Below, in pieces: positions 52,636 to 60,870 of a stretch of 64,000 bases of DNA. The stretch's first letter is position 1, and each line of letters begins with the position of its first letter. The position numbers were made by a program, and so were the translations under genes. This stretch comes from Streptomyces coffeae (GTDB lineage Bacteria; Actinomycetota; Actinomycetes; Streptomycetales; Streptomycetaceae): assembly GCF_016741875.1 (NCBI RefSeq), contig NZ_JAERRF010000001.1:1-64000 (forward strand), given 5' to 3'. The notes under the pieces were generated by a model, which was not told where the DNA came from, searched no databases, and saw nothing but the letters and a program-made list of their open reading frames with translations.

Positions 52636-54018
52636 TCAGCCCGCGCGCTGGGGACGCTCCATCGGGACCGCCAGGCGCTCACCGATTGCCCGCAGCCCTG
52701 CCAGATCGTGTACATCTCCGGGGAGTGCGGCTACTTGGGCCACCGGAACCTCGGGGTGCAGTGCCGTGAAGCGGTCGTGCGTGCGCTGCTCGCGTCCGAG
52801 CACCTGCATACGCTCCGCGTGCAGCCGAAGCAGTCCCGCGGCGAGCCGCTCCGCCGACGTGTCCGCCGATGTGGGGGAGACGTCGGGGTCCGCTGCCGAG
52901 GGGTTCCGCGCTTGAGTCTTCCCTGAGTCACGATCGACAAATCCGCCGTCGGCAAGATTTTCTTCGCCGTCGCCAGGGTCGGCCGGATCGCTCGCGTCCG
53001 GATCCAGTTCTGCCTCCGGTTCTGCTTCCGTTTCTGGTTCCGGATCCGGAGCTGTCGCAGGGTCCATGGCGGCGTCCGCCATGGAGAGGATCTCCGCGGC
53101 CGCCAGCGCCCGTTCCGCGGAGAGCTGTTCGGCCCCGCTGCCGTGCACCCGGTTCAGCACCAGCCCGGCCAGCGGCATCCGGTCCGCCCCCAGCCGTTCG
53201 ACGAAGTACGCGGCCTCGCGCAGGGCGTCCCGCTCCGGGGCGGCCACCACCAGGAAGGCTGTACCGGGAGCCTGGAGCAGCCGGTAGGTGGCCTCCGCGC
53301 GGGTGCGGAATCCGCCGAACATCGTGTCCATTGCGGCAGCGAACGTCTGTACATCGCGCAGCAGCTGTCCGCCCAGGACCTTGTTGACCGTGCCCGTCAT
53401 CATCGAGACGCCCACGTTCAGGAACTTCATACCGGCCCGGCCGCCGACCTTCGCCGGCGCCATCAGCACCCGGATGAACTTGCCGTCCAGGAACGAGCCG
53501 AGACGTTTCGGCGCATCCAGGAAATCCAGTGCCGAGCGGCTCGGCGGAGTGTCGACGATGATCAGGTCCCACTCGTCGCGAGCGCGCAACTGGCCGAGCT
53601 TCTCCATGGCCATGTACTCCTGCGTGCCCGCGAAACCGGCCGAGAGCGACTGGTAGAACGGGTTCGCCAGGATCGCGCGGGCGCGCTCGGGATCGGCGTG
53701 CGCCTCGACGAACTCGTCGAACGTCCGCTTCATGTCCAGCATCATGGCGTGCAGTTCGCCGCCGTTCTCGTCGCCCACGCCCGCCACCTTCCGCGGGATG
53801 TTGTCGAGCGCGTCGATGCCCATCGACTGGGCCAGCCGGCGTGCCGGGTCGATGGTGAGGACCACGACCTTGCGGCCGCGCTCCGCGGCCCGTACGCCCA
53901 GGGCGGCAGCCGTGGTCGTCTTGCCGACGCCCCCGGAGCCGCAGCACACCACGATGCGGGTCTGCGGGTTGTCCAGGAGCGCGTCGGTCTCCAGCCAGGG
54001 TGCCACGTCCATGCTCAT
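52636..54018 (-). CDS. ArsA/Get3-like ATPase (ion-transporting ATPase family), second copy
   Basis: 460 residues. Deviant Walker A CCGSGGVGKTTTAAALG at about residue 26, the LTIDPARRLAQSMG motif and switch region IIVDTPPSRSALDFL. Following the ATPase core is an acidic linker (repeated PEPETEAEPEAE) and a C-terminal helical segment. In Streptomyces the pair of ArsA-like proteins always sits beside wblA; their partner is unknown. ATG 54018 is preceded by GCAGGAGGCGGC. Confidence 0.88.
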   Translation of the reverse strand: MSMDVAPWLETDALLDNPQTRIVVCCGSGGVGKTTTAAALGVRAAERGRKVVVLTIDPARRLAQSMGIDALDNIPRKVAGVGDENGGELHAMMLDMKRTFDEFVEAHADPERARAILANPFYQSLSAGFAGTQEYMAMEKLGQLRARDEWDLIIVDTPPSRSALDFLDAPKRLGSFLDGKFIRVLMAPAKVGGRAGMKFLNVGVSMMTGTVNKVLGGQLLRDVQTFAAAMDTMFGGFRTRAEATYRLLQAPGTAFLVVAAPERDALREAAYFVERLGADRMPLAGLVLNRVHGSGAEQLSAERALAAAEILSMADAAMDPATAPDPEPETEAEPEAELDPDASDPADPGDGEENLADGGFVDRDSGKTQARNPSAADPDVSPTSADTSAERLAAGLLRLHAERMQVLGREQRTHDRFTALHPEVPVAQVAALPGDVHDLAGLRAIGERLAVPMERPQRAG

Positions 54019-54116
54019 GCCGCCTCCTGCGTACGGCTCGTACCGCCCATCAAGCCCCTGCCGACCGCCTCGCCCGCGCGGCCCGGCCCGTCCACGCGGC
54101 GCCTGCCCGGGATCGG

Positions 54117-54178
54117 GCTCACCACAGCCGCGCTCACCACAGTCCCGCTCACCACAGCCGCAACAGCCGCGCTCACGA
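54117..54178. repeat. 15-bp tandem repeats between the ArsA-like genes
   Basis: Three units GCTCACCACAGCCGC (second unit with TCCC in place of CCGC), then a partial AACAGCCGC-GCTCAC copy running into the stop codon of the upstream ATPase gene. They lie in the 154-bp gap between the two ArsA-like genes. Confidence 0.75.
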
Positions 54179-55150
54179 CGGCCACTGCTTGCGCAGATCC
54201 GCCGCCAGCCGGTAGAGCCCGGCCAGGTCGATGCCGTCGGTGAGCAGCTCCAACTCGTGCAGCGGCAGCCCCAGATCGGACAGTTCGGCCCGCTGCGTCC
54301 GCTCCAGCCCGACCCGTTCCGCATGCTCGCGCGCCTGCTCCAGCAACGGATCGACCAGGCGCTCGGCGAGGCCTCCACGGCGCGCGCCGCCCAGACCCGC
54401 CTGCGAGAGCGCCTTGGCGACCGCCGCGCGCTGCCCGTTCGCGGCGATCTCGACGGCGTCGTGGTCGAGGATCGCGGGCCGCACCATGTTGATGATGACC
54501 GCGCCGGCCGGCAGGCCGTCGGCGCGCAGTTCCGCGATGCCGTCCGCGGTCTCCTGGACCGGCATCTCCTCCAGCAGCGTCACCAGGTGGACGGCCGTCT
54601 GGGGAGACTTCAGGACGCGCATCACGGCCTGTGCCTGGTTGTGTATCGGGCCGGTCCGGGCCAGCCCCGCCACCTCGTGGTTGACGTTCAGGAAGCGGGT
54701 GATCCGGCCGGTGGGCGGGGCGTCCATGACCACGGAGTCGTAGACGAACTTCCCGTCCTTGCCCTTGCGGCGGACCGCCTCGCACGCCTTGCCGGTCAGC
54801 AGCACATCGCGCAGCCCAGGGGCGATCGTGGTCGCGAAGTCGATCGCGCCCAGCTTCTTGAGGGCGCGTCCGGCCGAGCCCAGCTTGTAGAACATATGGA
54901 GGTAGTCGAGGAGGGCGTACTCCGGATCGATCGCGAGGGCGTGCACCTCGCCACCGCCCGGCGCGGTAGCGATCTTCCGCTCCTCGTAGGGCAGCGCTTC
55001 CGTCTCGAAGAGCTGCGCGATGCCCTGGCGGCCTTCGACCTCAACCAGCAGCGTGCGCTTGCCATCGGCCGCGAGGGCCAGCGCGAGTGCCGCGGCGACC
55101 GTGGTCTTGCCGGTTCCGCCCTTGCCACTGACGACATGGAGCCTGCTCAC
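54173..55150 (-). CDS. ArsA/Get3-like ATPase, first copy
   Basis: 325 residues. Walker A VVSGKGGTGKTTVAAALALAL at the very N-terminus (motif split across residues 4-24), ATPase switch VVMDAPPTGRITRFL and a GATAVIINMVRP-like nucleotide base region. The GTG at 55150 is chosen because TAGGCT lies at leaderless distance; the ATP-binding strand begins right after it. First gene of the pair with the second ATPase. Confidence 0.88.
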   Translation of the reverse strand: MSRLHVVSGKGGTGKTTVAAALALALAADGKRTLLVEVEGRQGIAQLFETEALPYEERKIATAPGGGEVHALAIDPEYALLDYLHMFYKLGSAGRALKKLGAIDFATTIAPGLRDVLLTGKACEAVRRKGKDGKFVYDSVVMDAPPTGRITRFLNVNHEVAGLARTGPIHNQAQAVMRVLKSPQTAVHLVTLLEEMPVQETADGIAELRADGLPAGAVIINMVRPAILDHDAVEIAANGQRAAVAKALSQAGLGGARRGGLAERLVDPLLEQAREHAERVGLERTQRAELSDLGLPLHELELLTDGIDLAGLYRLAADLRKQWPS

Positions 55151-55221
55151 ACTGGGGAGCCTAACCAGTCGCCCCACGGGCTACGCACCAGGCCCCGGCG
55201 GAGAGGCATTACAGTCGGCTC

Positions 55222-55380
55222 ATGACGAAGTGGGAATACGCGACCGTGCCGCTGCTGGTACACGCCACAAAGCAGATTCTGGACACCTGGGGCGAGGACG
55301 GCTGGGAGCTGGTCCAGGTCGTTCCGGGGCCGAACAACCCCGAGCAGCTGGTGGCCTACCTGAAGCGGGAGAAGGCATGA
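55222..55380 (+). CDS. DUF4177 small protein
   Basis: 52 residues from ATG 55222 to TGA 55378-55380: MTKWEYATVPLLVHATKQIL at the N-terminus, then WGEDGWELVQVVPGP, the DUF4177 pattern (KWEY ... GWELV). Too short to be found by length-filtered searches. The stop overlaps the RidA start by 4 bp (ATGA). A TACAGT -10-like hexamer seven bases upstream suggests a leaderless message for the whole run of coupled genes. Confidence 0.85.
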   Translation: MTKWEYATVPLLVHATKQILDTWGEDGWELVQVVPGPNNPEQLVAYLKREKA

Positions 55381-55841
55381 GCGCCGTCGAGGAGAAGCTC
55401 GCCGGGCTCGGTCTGACGCTGCCCGAGGTCGCGGCGCCCCTCGCCTCGTACGTGCCCGCGATCCGCACCGGTTCGTACATCTACACGGCGGGTCAGCTGC
55501 CGCTGGTCGAGGGCAAGCTGGGCGTGACCGGCAAGGTCGGCGCCGAGGTGACCCCGGAGGAGGCCAAGGAGCTGGCGCGGATCTGCGCGCTGAACGCCCT
55601 GGCCGCCGTGAAGTCGGTCGTGGGCGATCTCGACAAGGTCGTGCGGGTGGTGAAGGTCGTCGGTTTCGTGGCCTCGGCACCGGACTTCACCGGGCAGCCG
55701 GGTGTGGTCAACGGCACGAGCGAGCTGCTGGGCCAGGTGCTGGGCGATGCGGGTGTGCACGCGCGCAGCGCGGTCGGTGTGGCGGTGCTGCCGCTCGACG
55801 CGCCGGTCGAGGTCGAGATCCAGGTCGAGGTCGCGGACTAG
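55377..55841 (+). CDS. RidA family protein (enamine/imine deaminase-like)
   Basis: 154 residues, longer than the usual 128-residue RidA. Motifs include SYVPAIRTGSYIYTAGQLPL, VVRVVKVVGFVASAP and the C-terminal RSAVGVAVLPLDAPVEVEIQ with the RidA arginine (ARSAVG). These trimeric enzymes hydrolyse reactive enamines from PLP enzymes. ATG overlaps the DUF4177 stop. Confidence 0.92.
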   Translation: MSAVEEKLAGLGLTLPEVAAPLASYVPAIRTGSYIYTAGQLPLVEGKLGVTGKVGAEVTPEEAKELARICALNALAAVKSVVGDLDKVVRVVKVVGFVASAPDFTGQPGVVNGTSELLGQVLGDAGVHARSAVGVAVLPLDAPVEVEIQVEVAD

Positions 55842-55984
55842 TCCGACATGGGTCGGCGGTCGCGGACTCAGGCCGAGGTCGCGGACCGGTCCGGCCGGCG
55901 CATCAGCTGGATCCGGCCACCGGTCCCGGTCCGGCGCGGTGGGTGCCCCTCGAACATCCGCCCACAAACGCATAGCATCCGGCC

Positions 55985-57136
55985 ATGTCCACTACGAATG
56001 GCCAGTGGTACCCGCCCGAGTGGCCAGAGCGGATCCGGCTGTTGTCGGCCGGAGAGCTCACACCGGTGACGCCGCGCCGGGCCGCCACCGTGCTGCTGCT
56101 GCGGGACGGACAGGACGGGCGGGACGGGGACGGCGTTTACGCATCCGAGCGGCTCGAGAGTGCCGCGCGGGGTGCCGGGGGCGATGGGGGAGCCGACGAA
56201 GCGACCGGAGAGACCGGGACGACCCGGGACACCGGAACCACCGGGAATACCGGAGAGACCGAGAAGACTGGGGAGACCCGGGAACACGGCGAGTCCGCGG
56301 GGCCCGGGGAATCCATGAGCGACGGGCGGGACGTCCCTGGTGGCCCCGCCGTCTACATGCTGCGCAGACGCGCCTCCATGGCCTTTGCCGGAGGCGCGTA
56401 CGCCTATCCGGGCGGCTCCGTCGATCCGCGCGACGAGCGGATGGTCGCCTGGGCCGGGCCCTCGCGCGCCCAGTGGGCGCAGCGGCTGGGGCTCGACGCG
56501 AGCGACGGGACGCAGGCGCAGGCCATCGTGTGCGCGGCGGTCCGCGAGACCTTCGAGGAAGCGGGGGTGCTGCTCGCCGGGCCCACGCCGCACACGGTCG
56601 TCGCGGACACGACGGGCGACGACTGGGAGGCGGACCGCGCGGCGCTGGTCGCCCGGGACCTGTCGTTCGCCGAGTTCCTCGACCGCCGGGGGCTGGTGCT
56701 CCGCTCGGACCTGTTGGGCTGCTGGGCCCGCTGGATCACCCCGGAGTTCGAACCGCGCCGCTATGACACCTGGTTCTTCGTGGCCGCGCTGCCGCGGGGG
56801 CAGCGCACCCGCAACGCCTCCACGGAAGCGGACCGGACGGTGTGGATCCGACCGGGTGCGGCGGCCGACGGCTATGACCGTGGTGAGCTGCTGATGATGC
56901 CGCCGACCATCGCGACCCTGCGCCAGCTGCGGCCGTACGGCTCGGTCGGCGAGGCGCTGGCCGCGGCCGCCGACCGCGATCTGACTCCGGTCCTCGCGCA
57001 GGCGCGGCTGGAGAACGGTGAGCTGGTGCTGAGCTGGCCGGGGCACGACGAGTTCACCAAGCACATCCGGACGGGCGCGACGGGCGCGACGGGCCCGGCA
57101 GGCACCACGGGCTCTACGGGGGGATCCTCCGCATGA
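55985..57136 (+). CDS. Nudix hydrolase with a low-complexity insertion
   Basis: 383 residues. The Nudix box is split by family variation but reads GAYAYPGGSVDPRDERMVAW with AAVRETFEEAGVLLAG (RExxxEEAG). An insertion at about residues 57-115, encoded by a degenerate 12-bp repeat in DNA (56205-56285), adds Gly/Thr/Glu-rich sequence (GETGTTRDTGTTGNTGETEK). It resembles NUDT19/RppH-like proteins of actinobacteria. Start ATG 55985. The last codons overlap the MBL hydrolase start (ATGA). Confidence 0.85.
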   Translation: MSTTNGQWYPPEWPERIRLLSAGELTPVTPRRAATVLLLRDGQDGRDGDGVYASERLESAARGAGGDGGADEATGETGTTRDTGTTGNTGETEKTGETREHGESAGPGESMSDGRDVPGGPAVYMLRRRASMAFAGGAYAYPGGSVDPRDERMVAWAGPSRAQWAQRLGLDASDGTQAQAIVCAAVRETFEEAGVLLAGPTPHTVVADTTGDDWEADRAALVARDLSFAEFLDRRGLVLRSDLLGCWARWITPEFEPRRYDTWFFVAALPRGQRTRNASTEADRTVWIRPGAAADGYDRGELLMMPPTIATLRQLRPYGSVGEALAAAADRDLTPVLAQARLENGELVLSWPGHDEFTKHIRTGATGATGPAGTTGSTGGSSA

Positions 57137-57963
57137 CGAACGCAGCCTCGCTGCCCGGTCAGCCGCGCGGAGGCGCGATCGGCGGCCCGGCCACCGACCG
57201 GGCCGTCTGCGTCCTGGCGCCGAACCCCTCGCCCATGACGCTGGACGGCACCAACACCTGGATCGTCGCCGAGCCGGACTCCGACCTCGCCGTGGTCATC
57301 GACCCCGGGCCACTCGACGAGGCTCACCTCACCGAGGTCATCGCCGGCGTGGAGCGAGCGGGCAAGCGCGTCGCGCTGACGCTGCTCACCCACGGCCATG
57401 CGGACCACGCGGAGGGCGCGGCGCGCTTCGCCGAGCTGACGCGGACGCGGGTACGCGCCCTGGACCCGGCGCTGCGGCTGGGGGACGAGGGGCTGGAGCT
57501 GGGGGATGTCATAACCACCGGCGGGCTGGAGCTGCGGGTGGTGCCCACGCCCGGCCATACGGCCGACTCGCTGTGCTTCCACCTCCCGGCCGACGGGGCG
57601 GTCCTTACCGGTGACACGGTGCTCGGGCGCGGTACAACCGTGGTCGCGCACCCGGACGGGCGGCTCGGCGACTATCTGGACTCGCTGCGCAGGCTGCGCT
57701 CGATGACGGTGGACGACGGGGTGGCCACGGTGCTGCCGGGCCACGGGCCGGTGCTGAACGATGCGCGGGGCGCGGTGGAGTACTACCTCGCGCACCGGGC
57801 CAACCGGTTGGCGCAGGTGGAGACCGCCGTGGAAGACGGCCATCGCACACCCGCGGAGGTCGTGGCGCATGTGTACGCGGATGTGGACCGGTCGCTCTGG
57901 CCCGCGGCGGAGCTGTCGGTCCGGGCTCAGCTGGACTATCTGCGGGAGCACGGGCTGATCTGA
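57133..57963 (+). CDS. metallo-beta-lactamase fold hydrolase (LACTB2-like)
   Basis: 276 residues. Metal ligands are in LLTHGHADHAEGAARF (HxHxDH), PTPGHTADSLC and VLTGDTVLG, with a final histidine in LPGHGPVL. The C-terminal winged-helix-like segment (HVYADVDRSLWPAAELSVRA) is as in LACTB2-like endoribonuclease-type proteins. Coupled to the Nudix gene upstream, so the two may act in RNA or nucleotide turnover. Confidence 0.9.
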   Translation: MTNAASLPGQPRGGAIGGPATDRAVCVLAPNPSPMTLDGTNTWIVAEPDSDLAVVIDPGPLDEAHLTEVIAGVERAGKRVALTLLTHGHADHAEGAARFAELTRTRVRALDPALRLGDEGLELGDVITTGGLELRVVPTPGHTADSLCFHLPADGAVLTGDTVLGRGTTVVAHPDGRLGDYLDSLRRLRSMTVDDGVATVLPGHGPVLNDARGAVEYYLAHRANRLAQVETAVEDGHRTPAEVVAHVYADVDRSLWPAAELSVRAQLDYLREHGLI

Positions 57964-58288
57964 GCGGGGCGCGGAGCGCGGGCGCTCGGGCAGGGCGCTC
58001 GGGCAGGGCGCTCGTCGGACCGCGCGCCCCCTGCGGGGCTGTACGCGCCCGCGCGAAGGCGTACGGAGGCGTACGGGGAGTGGTCACAGGCCAGGTCGGG
58101 CCTCCCACCGCCAGGGAACGTTCCCGGGCGCCCTGAGCGTGCTCCGAGCCCGTTCCTCCGAGCCCGTTCCTCCGAGCCGGTTCCATGGACGAGGCGAAAC
58201 AGGAGAGGCAAGCCGAAGGGCCCCGGCCGGGAGATCCGGCAGGGGCCCTTCGGTTCTGTCTTCCGGGATGCGGTCCCGTGTCGTCCCG
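57964..58288. other. 325-bp gap with short tandem repeats and a terminator
   Basis: No gene. A GCGCTCGGGCAGG unit recurs two and a half times at about 57982-58015; GAGCCCGTTCCTCC recurs three times at about 58147-58186. A hairpin CGAAGGGCCCC/GGGGCCCTTCG at 58214-58252 lies just before the end of the convergent crp gene. Confidence 0.55.
58214..58252. terminator. bidirectional terminator, MBL gene and crp
   Basis: CCGAAGGGCCCC pairs with GGGGCCCTTCGG with a 15-base loop between the two convergent genes. Confidence 0.7.
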
Positions 58289-58963
58289 TCAGCGGGAGCG
58301 CTTCGCGAGGCGCTCGACGTCGAGCAGGATCACGGCGCGGGCCTCCAGCCGCAGCCAGCCACGGCCCGCGAAGTCGGCGAGCGCCTTGTTGACGGTCTCG
58401 CGAGAGGCGCCGACCAGCTGGGCCAGCTCCTCCTGGGTCAGGTCGTGGACGACGTGGATGCCCTCCTCCGACTGCACGCCGAAGCGGCGCGAGAGGTCCA
58501 GCAGCGCGCGGGCGACGCGGCCAGGGACGTCGGAGAAGACCAGGTCGGACATCTGGTCGTTGGTCCTGCGCAGTCGCCGGGCCACGGCGCGCAGCAGCGC
58601 GGACGCGACCTCGGGCCGAGCGTTCAGCCACGGCTGGAGGTCGCCGTGGCCGAGGCCGAGCAGCTTGACCTCGGTGAGGGCGGTGGCGGTGGCGGTGCGC
58701 GGGCCGGGGTCGAACAGCGACAGCTCGCCGATCAGCTCGCCGGGGCCGAGCACGGCCAGCATGTTCTCGCGGCCGTCGGGAGAGGTGCGGTGGAGCTTCA
58801 CCTTGCCCTCGGTGACCACGTACAGGCGGTCGCCGGGGTCCCCTTCGTGGAAGAGCGCGTCACCCCGCGCGAGGGTGACCTCTCCCATGGAGGCGCGCAG
58901 CTCAGCGGCCTGCTCGTCATCGAGCGCCGCGAAGAGCGGGGCGCGCCGCAGAACGTCGTCCAC
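58289..58963 (-). CDS. crp: Crp/Fnr family global regulator Crp
   Basis: 224 residues. The cyclic-nucleotide fold contains HEGDPGDRLYVVTEGKVKLH and the phosphate-binding cassette GELIGELSLFDPGPRTATATA. The C-terminal winged helix has LTQEELAQLVGASRETVNKA. It is the Streptomyces Crp, a regulator of germination and antibiotic production. The GTG at 58963 is preceded by AAGGAGAGACTC; this start gives the 224-residue length known for the family. Confidence 0.95.
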   Translation of the reverse strand: MDDVLRRAPLFAALDDEQAAELRASMGEVTLARGDALFHEGDPGDRLYVVTEGKVKLHRTSPDGRENMLAVLGPGELIGELSLFDPGPRTATATALTEVKLLGLGHGDLQPWLNARPEVASALLRAVARRLRRTNDQMSDLVFSDVPGRVARALLDLSRRFGVQSEEGIHVVHDLTQEELAQLVGASRETVNKALADFAGRGWLRLEARAVILLDVERLAKRSR

Positions 58964-59025
58964 GAGTCTCTCCTTGTCGACATGCACAGGGGACCGTCGT
59001 CCCCATGATGCCGGACGGTAAAACA

Positions 59026-59039
59026 GTGCGATCAATCAC
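59026..59039. promoter_or_regulatory. GTG-N8-CAC site upstream of crp
   Basis: GTGCGATCAATCAC lies 63-76 bp ahead of the crp start. It has the same GTG-N8-CAC spacing as the palindrome at 9201-9220 but imperfect arms. A candidate autoregulatory site. Confidence 0.35.
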
Positions 59040-59143
59040 AAGTTTGACGCACCGCCCTTCCGGACCGAACGGCAGGGGTCCGATTGGGCGGCCTCTCCGC
59101 TCTGGCCGGGCCGGATGTCGGCGCCTGGGCTTAGGCTGGCCGG

Positions 59144-60178
59144 GTGTCCAATACGCCGGTGAGAGCACAGGGCAAGGGGGCCGGACGGGTGACCACACCT
59201 CGTAATTCCGCTGTGGGCGAACAGCGGCGCGCCAAGTCGACGAAAGCGGCGAAGGCGGGCAAATCCATCACCACATCCAAGGACACGTCCGCGTCTCCGT
59301 CCCGGTCCGAAGCCCAGCCTGCGCCCAAGGCGGAGCCGGCGTCCAAGGCCGAGCCGGCGTCCAAGACCAAGCCGACGTCCAACGCCAAGCCGTCGTCCGG
59401 CGGCACCAGGACCGAGTCCCGTCTCGCGCTCGTCCGCCGCGCCCGGCGGATCAATCGCGAGCTCGCCGAGGTGTACCCGTACGCCCACCCCGAGCTGGAC
59501 TTCGACAACCCGTTCCAGCTGCTGGTCGCCACGGTCCTGTCCGCCCAGACCACCGATCTGCGGGTCAACCAGACCACCCCCGCGCTCTTCGCCGCCTATC
59601 CGACCCCCGAGGACATGGCGGCCGCCGACCCCGAGGTCCTGGAGCAGCTGATCCGGCCGACCGGCTTCTTCCGTGCCAAGGCCAAGTCGCTGCTGGGGCT
59701 GTCCGCCGCGCTGCGCGACCGCTTCGGCGGTGAGGTGCCGGGCCGGCTGAAGGACCTGGTGACGCTGCCCGGCGTCGGCCGCAAGACGGCCAATGTGGTG
59801 CTCGGCAATGCCTTCGGGGTGCCGGGTCTGACCGTGGACACCCACTTCGGGCGGCTGGTGCGGCGCTGGAAGTGGACCGATCAGGAGGATCCGGAGAAGG
59901 TCGAGGCGGAGATCGCAGTGCTCTTCCCGAAGAGCGAGTGGACGATGCTCTCGCACCGCATCATCTTCCACGGCCGCCGTGTCTGCCACGCCCGCAAGCC
60001 CGCCTGCGGCGCCTGCCCGATCGCTCCGCTCTGCCCGGCGTACGGCGAGGGCGAGACGGACCCCGACAAGGCGAAGAAGCTGCTGAAGTACGAGATGGGC
60101 GGCCAGCCCGGTCAGCGGCTGCGTCCCCCGGCCGACTACCCGGGCCCTCCGGCGGCCCCGCTGGGAGCCGCCGAGTGA
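59144..60178 (+). CDS. nth: endonuclease III
   Basis: 344 residues, about 110 longer than E. coli Nth because of an N-terminal Lys/Ala/Ser-rich tail with repeats ([20 protein letters not shown]). The glycosylase domain has [12 protein letters not shown], the helix-hairpin-helix [17 protein letters not shown] with the catalytic lysine, and the catalytic aspartate in VDTHFGRL. The 4Fe-4S cluster cysteines follow C-x6-C-x2-C-x5-C ([18 protein letters not shown]). The GTG at 59144 follows TAGGCT at leaderless distance. Confidence 0.94.
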   Translation: MSNTPVRAQGKGAGRVTTPRNSAVGEQRRAKSTKAAKAGKSITTSKDTSASPSRSEAQPAPKAEPASKAEPASKTKPTSNAKPSSGGTRTESRLALVRRARRINRELAEVYPYAHPELDFDNPFQLLVATVLSAQTTDLRVNQTTPALFAAYPTPEDMAAADPEVLEQLIRPTGFFRAKAKSLLGLSAALRDRFGGEVPGRLKDLVTLPGVGRKTANVVLGNAFGVPGLTVDTHFGRLVRRWKWTDQEDPEKVEAEIAVLFPKSEWTMLSHRIIFHGRRVCHARKPACGACPIAPLCPAYGEGETDPDKAKKLLKYEMGGQPGQRLRPPADYPGPPAAPLGAAE

Positions 60179-60858
60179 CGAGCACATACGGCGGAGAGGT
60201 GCGGGTCAGCGCGCAGGGGCTGCCCGAGTGGCTGCTGCCGCTGGCCCGCGCGGCCGAGACGATCGAGCCGCCCCAGCTGAGCAGGTTTCTGCCGCCCCGG
60301 GCCGGAGGCCGCCCGTCCGCCGTGCTGGTGCTCTTCGGGGAGGGGGCGCACGGCCCCGAGCTGCTGCTGATGGAGCGGTCCGGTTCGCTGCGCTCCCACG
60401 CCGGTCAGCCCTCGTTCCCCGGGGGTGCGCTCGACCCGGAGGACGGCGATCCGGACGGTCCGGGCCCGCTGCGCGCCGCGCTGCGCGAGGCCGAGGAGGA
60501 GACCGGGCTCGACCCCGCGGGGGTCCAGGTGTTCAGCGTGCTGCCCCGGCTCTACATCCCGGTCAGTGGGTTCGTGGTCACACCGGTGCTGGGCTGGTGG
60601 CACCGGCCGAGCCCGGTCGGGCCGGTGGATCTGGCGGAGACGGCCCGGGTCTTCACCGTGCCCGTGGCGGATCTCACGGATCCGGCGAATCGGGCGACCA
60701 CAGCGCATCCGAGTGGTCACACAGGGCCCGCGTTCCTGGTCGAAGGGGCTTTGGTCTGGGGTTTCACCGCCGGAGTGATCGATCGCATACTGCATTTCGC
60801 GGGATGGGAGCGGCCCTGGGACCGCGCCAAGCGCGTCCCGCTCGACTGGCGTGCATGA
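60175..60858 (+). CDS. Nudix hydrolase, CoA pyrophosphatase type
   Basis: 227 residues. The NUDT7/8-type (UPF0035) signature [20 protein letters not shown] and the Nudix box [16 protein letters not shown] are present; homologues cleave CoA to phosphopantetheine and AMP derivatives. GTG at 60175 in a GTGA overlap with the nth stop, GGGAG upstream. Confidence 0.9.
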   Translation: MTSTYGGEVRVSAQGLPEWLLPLARAAETIEPPQLSRFLPPRAGGRPSAVLVLFGEGAHGPELLLMERSGSLRSHAGQPSFPGGALDPEDGDPDGPGPLRAALREAEEETGLDPAGVQVFSVLPRLYIPVSGFVVTPVLGWWHRPSPVGPVDLAETARVFTVPVADLTDPANRATTAHPSGHTGPAFLVEGALVWGFTAGVIDRILHFAGWERPWDRAKRVPLDWRA

Positions 60859-60870
60859 GACGGTGTCTCG

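Noticed and set aside
54019..54172. N-terminal extension of the second ArsA-like ATPase through the 15-bp repeats
   Set aside because: The frame is open upstream because the repeat is a multiple of three, but the strong GCAGGAGGCGGC ribosome site sits directly before ATG 54018.
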